Positions 19,674 to 30,371 of a stretch of DNA of 42,249 nucleotides are shown here, in pieces. A program made the position numbers and the translations under genes. Positions within the stretch are counted from its first letter, which is position 1, and the number at the start of each line of letters is the position of its first letter. The DNA comes from Chromera velia. Lineage: Eukaryota; Sar; Chromeraceae. The notes beneath the pieces were generated by a model, which ran no database searches, was not told where the DNA came from, and saw nothing but the letters and a program-made list of their open reading frames with translations. The stretch covers positions 1-42,249 of the forward strand of contig JAHBMJ010000420.1 of assembly GCA_018398765.1 (NCBI GenBank), read 5' to 3'.

Positions 19674-20130
19674 TTCGAAAGAGTTGGCGCCGCCACTGGG
19701 CGCGGCCGCCTTTCTGAACATCCGCTGCCCTCACATGCAGGAATCGGGGGCCACGGACACGCCACATACATATGCACGAAGAAATGCATGCATACACAAG
19801 AATTGATTGAATCAAGCTGCATACATGCATACATGGGAAATTGTTTCACTGATCGATGGAATGCGATTGATTGTATGCTGAACTACTCTGCACCAAGCCT
19901 CAAACACATCTTGATCTCCATGAATGCAGAACCCTTCGATAGGTTTAATGGTACGGACTGAGCACAGACTTCTTGAGTGAGATTAGTAGAGGTCGTGCTA
20001 GAAATCTTTCCTCGTAAGAAAATCTAGCGAGTATATATAGAGAGAGACTGTCTCGGTCCGGGTCTATCCATGAACAAAGGTTGAGGGTTAGCGTACAAGA
20101 ATCAGACCCTACGTAACCAAACCTTTCGCT
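19674..20130 (+). repeat. Left LTR
   Basis: 457 bases, aligned to the right LTR without gaps. TATATATA at 20032-20039 is a probable core promoter. The poly(A)-signal position reads AACAAA here versus AATAAA in the right copy. Confidence 0.85.
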
Positions 20131-20148
20131 GGTGTTCCGTCAGCAGGC

Positions 20149-20541
20149 ATGAACCGTCGATTCAGGTTTATCGTTCTTGCCGACCTTTTGGGGAAGACTG
20201 GAGAGCGCAGGTGCATCAGACTGAGTGGGAACAGAAAAAAGAAGCAGGAAACAGAAAAGCAAGACTGAGTGGCAAACGAAGATGGACATAAGGTATGGTA
20301 ACCAGATGTGGGCAGCAAAGAAATATGGGCAGGTGATGATGTTCTGCCGGTACGGGACGAGCAACTCATTTAAGGTGTACGACATGCTCACAGGAGTGGC
20401 GCGGCGTGTGAAGCCAGTGCCGGGAGGTTGTGTACTGAGAGTGTGGATCAAGTACTTCCGAGAACCGCTCCAGGTGATTCTGACCGACTGGAAGGACGCA
20501 GAGCTTTTGAGGTGGAAAGCAAGGCAGGGAGACAGTTCCAT
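20149..20541 (+). CDS. Small internal frames of the LTR element, function unknown
   Basis: Shortly after the presumed primer-binding site, ATG at 20149 opens a frame of about 39 codons ending in a basic stretch (GNRKKKQETEKQD). A second frame at 20282-20541 encodes about 86 residues with repeated aromatic and basic positions (AAKKYGQVMMFCRYG, RRVKPVPGGCVLRVWIKYF). I recognise neither as a known Gag, protease or polymerase segment. They may be a capsid remnant or an element-specific protein. Further right the interior becomes Lys/Glu-rich (for example around 21354-21602) without domain character. Confidence 0.35.
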
Positions 20542-21835
20542 CTAGGTGATGGTGGCTCCATGGTTTGCACAGCCCTAGCTCCAGAGCTCTACAGAGATCA
20601 GTCTGCTGTTTCGTTATGCAGAGAACTCACATACTGCACCGCTTGAGACAAAGACCACCACGTACCGAAGAATAAGTGCAAGGCATATACATACATAGTC
20701 TTACCACGAAAAAGAAGATAGAAGACGGCTGGAGATTGCGAGTGCACTGGTTCAGAAAGAGCGAGAACACGAAAAAAGGAAGAGAAAGCGAAGATGCAGG
20801 AGAAGGAAAAGTCAGGGTGCGAGGTTTGAAGACGATGTCAGAAATGAATTTGAATCACGAGAGTCATCAGAGGGGAGTGAGTGGCAGAATGAGCAGGCGA
20901 GCCAAGCCACCGAGAATAAAGAGAGAAGTAGCAATGCAACCAGCTACCGGGAGAAGCCACAGATGCCGGAAGTGAAGGAAAAAGAGAGTAACATCAGCTC
21001 CAAAAGCGGTAAAGTGTCCCAAGAGAGCTTTCGTCGAGGGGACTGGAGAGCCATTAGGCAACCCGCAGCAGCAGAAACGAAATAAAGTAGCAACTCCATT
21101 CGAACAATAGAAATACTAGGTTCTGAGAAGCTAAGCAGTGATAAACTTCAAAACGCATGCAGGACGGAGCGGTCAGTCTGTCCGTTGGGGCAAAGGGGGG
21201 AGTATGTAAAGGGGGGAATATGTAGTCGCGTCCTCCTGCATTGGTGCCCCATAGCTTATACTGATTGATAGCAAGTCCAAAAGAAAGAGAGGGGAGGAAC
21301 CGACAAATGAAGTAAAGTATAGAGGATTCGGAAGTGAAAGGAAAAAGGAAAAGTTGCAAGAATCGGAAATACAGGTACAAAACAAGTTTTTTGCCATAGA
21401 CGCTGATGTACAAATCAAAGCAAAAGAGAAAGAAACTTTGTCAAAGGTGATGGCGCAAGCAAAGAAACAAGTGCAGAAGAAAGAAACAAAACAGGAGAAG
21501 CCCAAAAAGAAAACGACAAGCAGCCTCTTCGGAGAGATTGGAAAGAAGCTTCACAAAGGAAACCAAGAAGTAAGACAAAGTAAGAACAGTTGGTGGGTTT
21601 AGAGGGGAGCAAGCTTCTTTGATAGACTTTTAGCTATGATAAGAAGAAAATGAGAAGAGAGAAGAAAATGGAAAGAGAGAAGAAAAGAGAGAGTGAAAGA
21701 GGAAGAGGAAGAAAAAAACAGGGAGTTGTTAACTAAGATGTTCAGGACTGGGGACGTCATAACCATAAGATCACAGTCAAGGTCTGATGGACTTGGAGTG
21801 ACTTAGAGGATAGTGAGCGCGCCGGATGAGGGGGG

Positions 21836-22292
21836 TGTGAAAGGGTTGGCGCCGCCACCGGGCGCGGCCGCCTTTCTAAACATCCGCTGCCCTCACATGC
21901 AGGAATCGGGGGTCACAGACACACCACACACATACGTGCGAGGAAATGCATACATACAGAAGAATTGATTGAATCAAGCTGCATACATGCATGCATAGGA
22001 AATTGCTTCACTGATTGATGGAATGCGATTGATTGTATGCTGAACTACTCTGCACCAAGCCTCAAACACATCTTGATCTCCATGAATGCAGAACCCTTCG
22101 ATAGGTTTAATGGTACGGACTGAGCACAGACTTCCTGAGTGAGATTAGTAGAGGTCGTGCTAGAAATCTTTCCTCGTAAGAAAATCTAGCGAGTATATAT
22201 AGAGAGAGACTGTCTCGGTCCGGGTCTATCCATGAATAAAGGTTGAGGGTTAGCGTGCGAGAATCAGACCCCACGTAACCAAACCTTTCACT
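21836..22292 (+). repeat. Right LTR
   Basis: 457 bases, about 25 differences from the left LTR by hand count, nearly all transitions and no indels. It carries TATATATA at 22194-22201 and AATAAA at 22235-22240, followed by the probable target duplication ATAAG. Confidence 0.85.
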
Positions 22293-22457
22293 ATAAGCCT
22301 TCAGATGAGCATCATGAGCTGTACTTCGTTTGTCTCACACGAGCAACACTAAAAATCATTATCACAGAGACAAGCTCGAGTCGCTGGAAGCTCTTGGCCT
22401 TTGTGTTTGGCGATGATGTCAATTGCGCATATGCATGGGTGTCACCGGGGCGCGCCT

Positions 22458-23291
22458 TTTAATTGCCTGGCCGGGCGGGTGAGTCGCGCCGCGGGCCCGC
22501 TTAACAGTCACGCCGCCCACGTGCATGCATACGTGCACGCAAACCCCGCGCGGCAGACTGAACAGGTTTTTCTGCCTGGCAGATTTCTTCGGTCTCGAGG
22601 TCGATTCAAAGTCAGCACCTTCTCAATTGTGTTCCAATCTCTGTAGATCGGCTTGACAAGGCATCTTCCGAATTCAGCAGGAATCTGGGTCATTCAGGAC
22701 GTGTCGATTCTTCAAGTTGGAGCTGCGGAAACTCGAAAACAGCTGCCGTCTCCCTCCATATCTCTGACCTTGTCTCACGTTCTGGCCCTCCGTATTTTCG
22801 TGCTGAGGAATCATGGACGGACTTTCCGGTCACAGGGAGGGCACCAGATGCGAGGGTACGTCTCTTGCAATTTGTGCAAATTCACTTTGTCAAAGTTTGT
22901 GTTCTCTTCCGTGCGAAACGCGAAGCCCTTCCTATCCGTGTTCACTTGCGCTACTTGAAGACAATCTTTCCGTGCCTCTCTCTTTCCCTCTTTCTTTCTG
23001 CGTGTGCATGTGCACACACGTGTATGCGTTTATGCTTGTCTGCATTTCATCATGACTGACTACCTGACTGGCGGCCTGTCCGTGTGTTCAACCAACTGTC
23101 CGACGGTTCACGCGCCGTCTCCCAGGCCGTCTCCTTTTCTCCGGGTCACCGTTCCCTTTCCTGTCTCTAAGCGCATCTGCCTCTCTGTCATCTGCATGCC
23201 TTGAAAAAACTCAGGAGCATACCACTGACTTCTCTTCTTTTCGTCTCCTTCTAGAGGATTCGGTGAGAGGGGAGAGCTTACAGAGAAGTCT
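22458..23291 (+). promoter_or_regulatory. Upstream region of the LRR gene
   Basis: A GC-rich block (22446-22556, with GTGCATGCATACGTGC near 22519) passes into pyrimidine-rich DNA. An ATG at 22813 opens a 15-codon frame ending at a donor-like GTACGT, but its phase does not join the next exon as I place it. It may be 5' leader, an alternative first exon or chance. CTTCTAG just before 23255 could be an acceptor for a leader intron. Confidence 0.35.
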
Positions 23292-23441
23292 ATGTGTGAT
23301 ACCCTCAAGCTCTGCTCTGTGCTGTCTCCAGACAAGTGTGTGCAGGTACCGGAGGACTTAGAGAGGTCCTCTCAGGAGATGGTCAACACACTCAGCAGCC
23401 TCTTCAACCACAACACCGTCTCTGCAGAGGTGAGAGAGCCC

Positions 23442-23514
<73 letters not shown>

Positions 23515-26500
23515 TCTCGCTTTTCCTCTTTTCCTTTCTTCCTTCCTTCTTTCCGCCCTTCCCTTCTTCTTTCTTGCTTTCCTTCCTTCCTGCCTGGCTG
23601 CCTTCATTCCTTCCTTCATTCCTTCCTTCATTTCTTCCTTTCTTTCTTCTTTCCTTTCCTCGTTTGTTTGTTTCTCTCTCATACGCACACACATTCGCTC
23701 ACACACCCACTCACTTGCCCACTCACTCACTCGCTCGCTCACGTACACTCTCATTTCTCTCTCACACACACACACACACACATACGTGTGCTGTGTGTGT
23801 GCGCGCGTGCGCGCGCGTGTGTGTGAGTGAGAGAGAAAGAGAGAGAGAGGGTGCGCGTTGACGATTCTTCGAAGCAATGGAATGGAAGGCAGCAAAGGCG
23901 AGAGGCATGCCTGACATTCTCTCTCTGCTGCTTCACTGGATCCCTTCTGCCCAGTCAGAGAGATGCAGAATCCGTTTGAATGAATGTTCTTTGTTGAGTG
24001 TCAGATTCTGGATTGAGTTAAATTCTTTCTCAATCAGGCCCGCTTTCCAACCTTCTTTGCAGGACCTTTCCGATCTCCTTTCTTGCCGCGACTCCTTCGG
24101 GGCCGCGTGCTCGATTCTTCTCTTCATCAAAAAGGTTCGTTGTGCAGCGAGTGACGCTCGGGTACAGAGGCAGCGAGTGGGATGGGGTAGAAAATGACAT
24201 TGCGTGAGATGTTTCTGTCTCAGCCGTTTCAATGTGGGAGACAAGAAAGAACAGGAGGACCGGAAGATTTTTCTTGTATGCTTGACTTTGACCATTGCTT
24301 TTCCGGCTGCCCCTCCCTTCGTTCATGCGGACGGTGTGTGTCCACAGGGTGCCTCCCTTTTCGCTGTCTTTTTTCTAGTCGGTCGGCTGCACTTTCGAAT
24401 TGATGGTGGGTGTGAGGGACGAGGGAGAGATCCTCCCATTGCCAACTTGGATGCGTTGATGATGCAGTACGGACCTTCAGTTCTGTCTTTTCGTTCGGGC
24501 CTGGATAGATCCGTCTTTGCGCTTCTCTCTGTGTTTCCCTGCAAATTTCTTCTTCGCAGGGTCTCGTCACGACGCGGTTGTCGAATATTGACATTTCTTC
24601 AGGTGAGACGGGCGGACAAGCGGGGACAGAATTGAAAGAGGGTGGAAACAATTAAGTGCAAAATTAACGCATTTCTGTCAGGCCACAAGAAGGGCGGGCC
24701 GGGGAAAGCAATTGCACGCAGATTCATTTGGATGTGCACGTGCTCATTGATTTATACACGCAAGCAGTTGTGCTTGGATTGGCGGACAATAGTTTATAAT
24801 GCGACTTAGAAAGTGCTGGGAAGTACCTTTCTCGTTGGTTTCTGCTTTGGGTTCGTGGATATCTCCCTCCTTTCATGTTTTTGTGCACGACTGAATCGTC
24901 CTTTGAACTTCGATTGCCAGTCATTGAGTCCAATCATGAGCGAGAATTGAGTCTTAAGTGATCTATTGGTGCCCTGAAGAAGCACTTTCGCCGTTCTGTC
25001 AAAAGCGGCCGCTGCGCAAATTGCCTTCGTCCTGCTTGCTGATCAGCAATGAAGAGCCTCTTTAATTGTGCGCCTGCTTTTAATTGTCCGGCAAGGGTCT
25101 GTCTTGCAAATCTGCACATCTAATCATATCATGTTCTCGAAAAGCCTTTCTGTGATTCGCTCCCTTTCTTTTTTTCTTCAGGATTCTCTCTGTCTTCAGA
25201 GAAGCTGTCCGCTTTGCTCTCCTGCTTGCCGGCTTCGACTGAAGGACTGTGACTCGGTCAGTTGCTCGGCTGGTCCTCTCTCTCTTCGGTTGGTTGTCAG
25301 TCGGGGAGGGGATCATAATGACCAGCCGTGCAGAGAAGGTCTCTCTCTCTCTCGCTCGCAGCTACTTGAGCGTTCTTCTGTCTGCCAGTCTGGGAGTCAG
25401 GCACAAGGACAGAGAAGAGCAGGCGAAATCTGAGAGTCAGTGGGCCGGCCTGCGTGTTCGAACGTGTGCCTGATTGAAGTCAAAACGAATTGCATCTGGA
25501 CCTCGATCAGTTGAGTGAGTGAGGGATCAGGGTTACTTTCCTGCATGTAGCTGTCAGTAGAGTTTTTTTTTGCTCGCCGTGTATTTATTTTCCTTCCTGT
25601 ACTGAAGGCAAAGAAAACGATGATCCATGCATGCATCCTGCAGGACAGAGGACATCCTCTGAGGTTTCCCTGGACGTTCTTGAAGGCTTCTTCATCGCAT
25701 GCGGGGTGCAGCAGGGGGCGGGAGGCGGGGGGCAAGACGACAATGCCGTCCGACTGAAACGTCTGGAATTCAAAGGTCAGTCTGTGGGGCCTCGCAGGAG
25801 TGACCTTGGGGGCCCGGGGCTTTTGGTCATTCATGCTCTTCCTTCGTGTGTGGCTTGAGTTTCCGAGGGGGTTGGTGGATGAACGTGGATCGACGAGAGA
25901 AAATCAGAAAGATGTCACGGTCATGTCTGTAGGATCTGTTGGTACGTTTTCTCTTCATTGCCTGGAAGGGAGAAAGAGTGCGGTGATTTGCCCGCCTCCC
26001 TCGCTTTGCTGACGTCCCTTCTTCTCGCTTGGCCGTAAGCTTCAATTATGCAATGAATGAGTGAATTGATAAATGTATGAATGCAGACGCAGATGTACTT
26101 TGGCGTCTTCTCCGGCATGTGCCGCCTTCCATCGAGACACTAGTAGTCAGCGGTGAGTTGCTTTCCAGACTGATTGTCTAGCCTTGTGCGCATTTCTATT
26201 GGAAGCGTTGCAGACACCGTGAGTGGAGATGATCGTGGCTGTCTGGTGAAACCAGGCGGCCATAGGAAGGGAGACACACAGAGAAAATTGAGAGTGGACT
26301 CGCTGCCCCTTCTTTGCCTTGTCTGTTGCAGTTTATGTACCATGTACTTAAATTTTGGTGCGCCAGTGCGTTTATCTTCTCTCGTCTCCCTCTTCAACTG
26401 TGCAGTGAAGGTGTTTGAAACAGAAGGAAGAGAAGCGCTTCGGCAAGCTGGTCTTACAGGGGTGCTCTGTTCTCTTTTGCATTTGGACGTGAGCAACTGT

Positions 26501-28927
26501 CTCCTCGGTCCTGAGGGGGTGGACGTGCTGATGAAAGCGCTGGCGGGTGGGGGTCCGGGGTCTTCCTGCAAGCTTCAATCGCTGAAGATGCGGAACACAG
26601 AAGCCGGCCCGGAGGGTGCCAGGGCTTTGGGGGATGCCATGAAGGGGGGTATTCTTTTTTTTCTTGAGTCCCTCGACTTGTCTGATAACAGCATTCAGCA
26701 AGAGGGCCTCCAGGGGGTTGCGGAGGGGGTGGCTTCAAGGGCCGTCCCTTCCCTGAAGAGTCTGGAGCTGCATCAGAACGCAATCTTCCCAAGTGGGGAG
26801 GGGGTGGATGACGAAGGGGCCCCCGAAGGAGGGGCGGCAGGTTTGGCCGGGGGCCCTGAAGGGGAAGATCAGACAGACAGGGTTGTGAGAGCACTTGAGC
26901 TTCTGCTGTGCTCAGGTGAGCTGCTCGCACTTGAACACTTGAATTTGTCGTTGAACAAAATTGGGGATGGGGGGGCGGGTGTGTGTGCGGATGCGATATC
27001 GGCTGGTAAGGTTCCGAAACTCCGTTCGCTTCACCTGATTAGTTGCGGGGTGTTGGTGGCAGGAGTGAGGGCTCTCTCCGAGGCTCTCGGAGGGGGGGCG
27101 TGCACTGGTCTCCAAGTGCTCGACCTTGGCTTTGGGAGTGGGGGAGTTGAGGGGGGGAAGGCTCTTGGCAAGGCAATAGGAACCGGGCACCTGTCGGAGC
27201 TTCGATCTCTGAATATGTTTTTGTGCAACCTGCATGCTGAAGGAATGGAGGGTCTTCTTGTCCCCTTGAGGGAGGGAAAGGCTCCGTTGATTGAGAATTT
27301 GGACTTAGAAGGTAATTCGGTAGATAATAGAGGATCAAATATTTTGGGTGAGGCGATGAGAGACGGTAAAGTTTCGAGACTCCAAAAGTTGAGTTTCGGT
27401 CATACAATGGTAGGCAGTCCTGGTGCATGTGCGTTGTGGTGTGGTTTGGGGTCGGGGAAGGTTTTGTTTCTTGAGATTCTCTCTCTTCAATGGACAGATG
27501 AGAGGGGAGAAGGGGTGGTGACTCTTGCAGGTGTTCTCGAAAGGAGCAGGGAGATTCTCCCTGTGTTGAAGTCTCTAACATTGCTATTTCGTATCGATTC
27601 AGATGAAGGAGGGGGTGTGAGGGCTTTGGGGAGGTCGTTGAGCTCTGAGAATATTCCGTCGCTCCGTCATCTTTTTCTCTTGTGGCCTTCTGACCAGATT
27701 GGGGAGGCACTCGGTGAGGGCTTTGTTGAGGGGGGGGGGCTCTCTCACCATGTCCATTCACGCGTGCGGTTTTGCCAGAGAGGTGATTCGCATGTTGGTG
27801 TCAGGGGTTTAGCAATGGCAATGAAAAACGGCATTATGCAGGGTGACAAGAAAGTGACGATCGACGTCAGGGGTTTTCTGAATATGGGCGTGGAGATCGC
27901 GAGGTGCCTCGGGGAAGGGATCGGAATGGCGGGCGTGACGGGCTTTTTGCCGCTCGTCTCCGATCTTGATTTTGGTGGCCTTAATCCTGCCGATTTGATT
28001 GCGCTGTTGCAAGGGATGGCGGAAGGCGTGGCTGCCGCAGTTCCTTCGGGTGGGAGATTCCCTTCTTTGAAAAAGATCTCGATCTATGGGATGTGGACCC
28101 CTCCTGAAATCTCCCGCGCTCTAGGTAATTTGATTCGTTTGGGCATATTTCCCTCCCTTGAGAGCATTTCAATCCTCCATATGGTAGGTCCCGCTCCGGG
28201 GCAATCTCACCCTCTGTCACCTCTTATGGCAGGCATCCAAGCAACACGCCCCCCCCTGCGAGAGCTAGCACTGGAGGCCCACGGGGGTGTGGGCGACGAA
28301 GACGCGGGGGCCGTTGCCATTGCGATTGCCTCAGGGTCTCTCCGAGGCCTTCAATTTTTGCGCTTAAGCTTGCCTAGAATTGGCGCAGTGGGGGGGCGGC
28401 TTCTTTCGTTTTCTATTGCCACAAAGCAATTGCCGAGACTTCGAGTTCTCGACTTGAGTGAGACTGAAGTTGCGGAAGGCCTAGGGGCACTTGTACAGGC
28501 TGTCAATGCAGAGAACCTGCCTGAAATTTTGGCTCTCGACTTGTCCAGGTGTGTCATTTCTGACGAAGAAGCGACCGCTCTCGCTACCACCTGGAGAGCT
28601 CAGCCACCCCTGGCTACGCTCCAATCGTTTATCCTTGCAGGCAATCCCCTCAGTCAAGGGGGGGCAGTCGCCCTCGCAGCCATGCTCAGGGAGGGTAAGC
28701 TCCCAGGTCTCCGATACTTGACCATCGAGAACCATGCCGTCCCCCCCTTCGGGGCACAACACCAGCCGGGGGTGGGGGCAGAAGGGATGCAGGCCCTCGA
28801 GGAGGCGCTCCCGGGATTTCGTTCCGTACGTCCGGACGGGACTGGGTGGGGATGGGCTCCTCGGCCTGAGTGGGACTCTTTAGAAGGGTGCCTGAAGGCA
28901 AGTGGAGAGAAAATTGTCATATTGTGA
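23292..28927 (+). CDS. Leucine-rich-repeat (RNase-inhibitor type) protein, in-frame TGA in exon 4
   Basis: Seven exons join in phase: 23292-23429, 24063-24134, 24560-24602, 25182-25256, 25644-25775, 26087-26152 and 26406-28927, 1016 codons including the stop. The N-terminal 110 residues are helical (DLERSSQEMVNTLSSLFNHN, DLSDLLSCRDSFG). From about residue 170 onward the protein is LRR of the ribonuclease-inhibitor type, with repeats such as LHLDVSNCLLGPEGVDVL, LESLDLSDNSIQQEGLQGV, LEHLNLSLNKIGDGGAGVC and LENLDLEGNSVDNRG, roughly 28-30 residues each, nearly all in the last exon. Such horseshoes bind proteins; no partner or membrane segment is evident. Oddity: exon 4 contains TGA at 25250-25252 (codon 108) where LxL text is expected (STEGL-stop-LG). 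Exons 4, 5 and 6 are all phase 1-1, so skipping exon 4 keeps the frame. The gene may be regulated by that exon, newly broken, or affected by a sequence error. Confidence 0.72.
23444..23830. repeat. TC/TG runs and CTTT, CA, GT tracts in LRR intron 1
   Basis: The first LRR intron opens GTGAGAGAG and after about 14 bases runs into (TC)n (23444-23479) then (TG)n (23480-23512). (CTTT/CTTC)n follows at 23530-23665, and (CA)n then (GT)n at 23763-23826. Open frames here are repeat artefacts. Confidence 0.9.
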
Positions 28928-30095
28928 CTGGTTCTAGGACTGGTTCAGTGGAGCTAGCAGTGGACACTAGAGTGGACACATGTACCATATCAACAACTAA
29001 GTAAATACAGATGCGCTGCATCATGCAAAATGCAAACTCAATCTCTTGCCAGTATAGTGCAGTTAGATCCTGATAAGTCTCAAATGCCAGTAACAACTTG
29101 AAGTCCTACTTATCTCAGAAGTTATCTGCTGAGCTAAATGTAGGCAGGATGCTTTTATATGCAGATTGTGATGTGTTAGATGATGTGTTTTATGCTATTT
29201 TATGAATGAATGTTCTTATATATCTCTCACTATTCTTTCGTCTACTTCCACCCATCGGCGCCCAAACTTTCAAGTCTTGAAAGTCCGCTAAATTAAGCCT
29301 AGTAAGGCTGAGAAAAGGTGCATAAGGTGCTGGTGCTGGTGCAAAAACAAGTTTGCACCTTAAATCAGGTGCAAAACAGGTATAAAATAAGGTGCACCGT
29401 TTACTATATGATAGCTAGGTTTCTATGGTTGATTTCTAGTGTTTCTAGCGGCCAAAAGGCACCTCATTCAACGCCTAAAAGCTTTTTATGATGCAACATA
29501 GCTACATAAACTTTTACTGTGCAAAACCACATAAAATATCACTAGAAATGTCAGTGAAAAGACGAAAAGAAAAAAAAAATCTTGCATGCAATTAAAGACT
29601 CTATGTCTCTGACTATATCATGACTTCGGTCTCTTTCTGGGTCTCTTTTTTTCATTTAAAACCTGTTCAATGCTTTGTATGTATGATCTATAGCGTTTGA
29701 ATATGTTTGGCGCCGTTTGTGTGCTGCACCATAGTCCAGTTGCGTTAGACTCTTAGCTTATACGATCCATAAATCCTTCAAACTGCACACGCATGCCCCT
29801 TTGGAGCAAACTCCTGAAGAAAGCAACCACAAATGGTGCATTTTCACGAAAAAGAAAAAGAAGAAAGAATGAAACAAAGGAAGGTTTTTTTGGATTTCGT
29901 CTCTGAGCAAGGGCAAGCGAGGGCCTGATCTCAAAGGCTCAAAGCCCAGCCCCGTCATACCTTAGCTCTCTTCTTCACTCACCCCCCTCCCGAAAACGAC
30001 AACGGAGGACAAAAACTAGACAAGAAAGAGGAAGGAGAGAAAGAAGAAGAGGAGAAAGAAGAGGAGAGAGCAGGCTCTTCACAGACTGTCTCTCA
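28928..30095. other. Intergenic DNA with dispersed short repeats
   Basis: AT-rich 3' flank of the LRR gene. At 29320-29400, GGTGCTGGTGCTGGTGC and related GGTGCAAAA words cluster. From 29980 to 30080 the plus strand is nearly pure purine (GGAGAGAAAGAAGAAGAGG). No gene is recognised. Confidence 0.45.
29364..29381 (+). repeat. Dispersed 18-mer ATCAGGTGCAAAACAGGT, copy 1
   Basis: An exact match occurs at 31435-31452, where the GGTGCAAAACAGGT core is repeated twice more loosely. Both sites sit near CTAGCGGCC words (about 29445 and 31537), suggesting two fragments of one repeat family 2.1 kb apart. Confidence 0.55.
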
Positions 30096-30371
30096 CTTGA
30101 AGTCCAACTTGAAAATCGACCTCAGACTGAGTACTATGATGTCTTTCTTCCCTAGAAACTCCCCGGGTTTGATGTGGGCTGGTTGGGGCGGAGGGGAGGC
30201 TTTGGCTTTTGATTTGAGTTTGGCTTTGAAGAATGAGAGAAACATGGACAGAGTCGGACAGGTACGATTCCTAACCCCAGACCCTCTTCTTAATTCATGA
30301 TGTTTATCCAGACTAGCATGTCTTTCTATACCCTCCTGAGCCACCTGCAAGGATCTACGCGGCTGGTACAA
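30096..30371 (-). other. Open minus-strand stretch, coding status unclear
   Basis: A minus-strand frame stays open for about 91 codons and ends in a basic and hydrophobic stretch (FFKAKLKSKAKASPPPQ, then LSLRSIFKLDFK). It could be a terminal exon after an acceptor such as CCTTGCAG near 30340. The plus strand is also partly open, and no family fits either way. Confidence 0.2.

Larger units (their letters stand above)
19674..22292 (+). mobile_element. LTR retrotransposon without polymerase or integrase
   Basis: Two direct repeats of 457 bases (19674-20130 and 21836-22292) flank 1.7 kb. The right LTR starts TGTGAAAG and ends CTTTCACT, an inverted terminal match. A candidate primer-binding site TGGTGTTCCGTC follows the left LTR, and a purine tract GATGAGGGGGG (about 21825-21835) precedes the right one. 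Flanking bases ATGAG (19669-19673) and ATAAG (22293-22297) look like a 5-bp target duplication with one change. The interior has only small frames and no reverse transcriptase, RNase H, protease or integrase signature, so the element must have depended on proteins from elsewhere. The uninterrupted homologous site near 16400-16760 confirms an insertion. Confidence 0.85.
19387..22457 (-). pseudogene. Decayed partial duplicate of the dehydrogenase 5' end, split by an LTR element
   Basis: 19387-19668 plus 22298-22457 form a diverged second copy of 16398-16760. Shared text includes TTTCCCCAAATCCACTAC (TCTCCCCAAGTCCACTAC in the original, exon 2), AAAAATTAA(A/G)GAGTTTGCAAGTCAT, AAGAAGACTCTTACA, GAGCTGTACTTCGTTT and CTTTGTGTTTGGCGATGA. 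The exon 2 equivalent has lost its frame and the exon 1 equivalent is unrecognisable, so no product is expected. The CRE-like TGACGTCA of the original is TGATGTCA here (22414-22421). The two halves were one sequence before the retroelement at 19674-22292 inserted; in the intact copy they adjoin as AATGAGCCATCAGATGAGC. Confidence 0.75.

Noticed and set aside
23336-24651. Long frames in LRR introns 1 and 2
   Set aside because: They consist of simple-repeat translations or lack family character, and cross the donor and acceptor sites that keep the LRR frame.
26372-28920. Minus-strand frames opposite the LRR exon
   Set aside because: They mirror the regular LRR coding sequence. The plus strand has the recognisable repeats.
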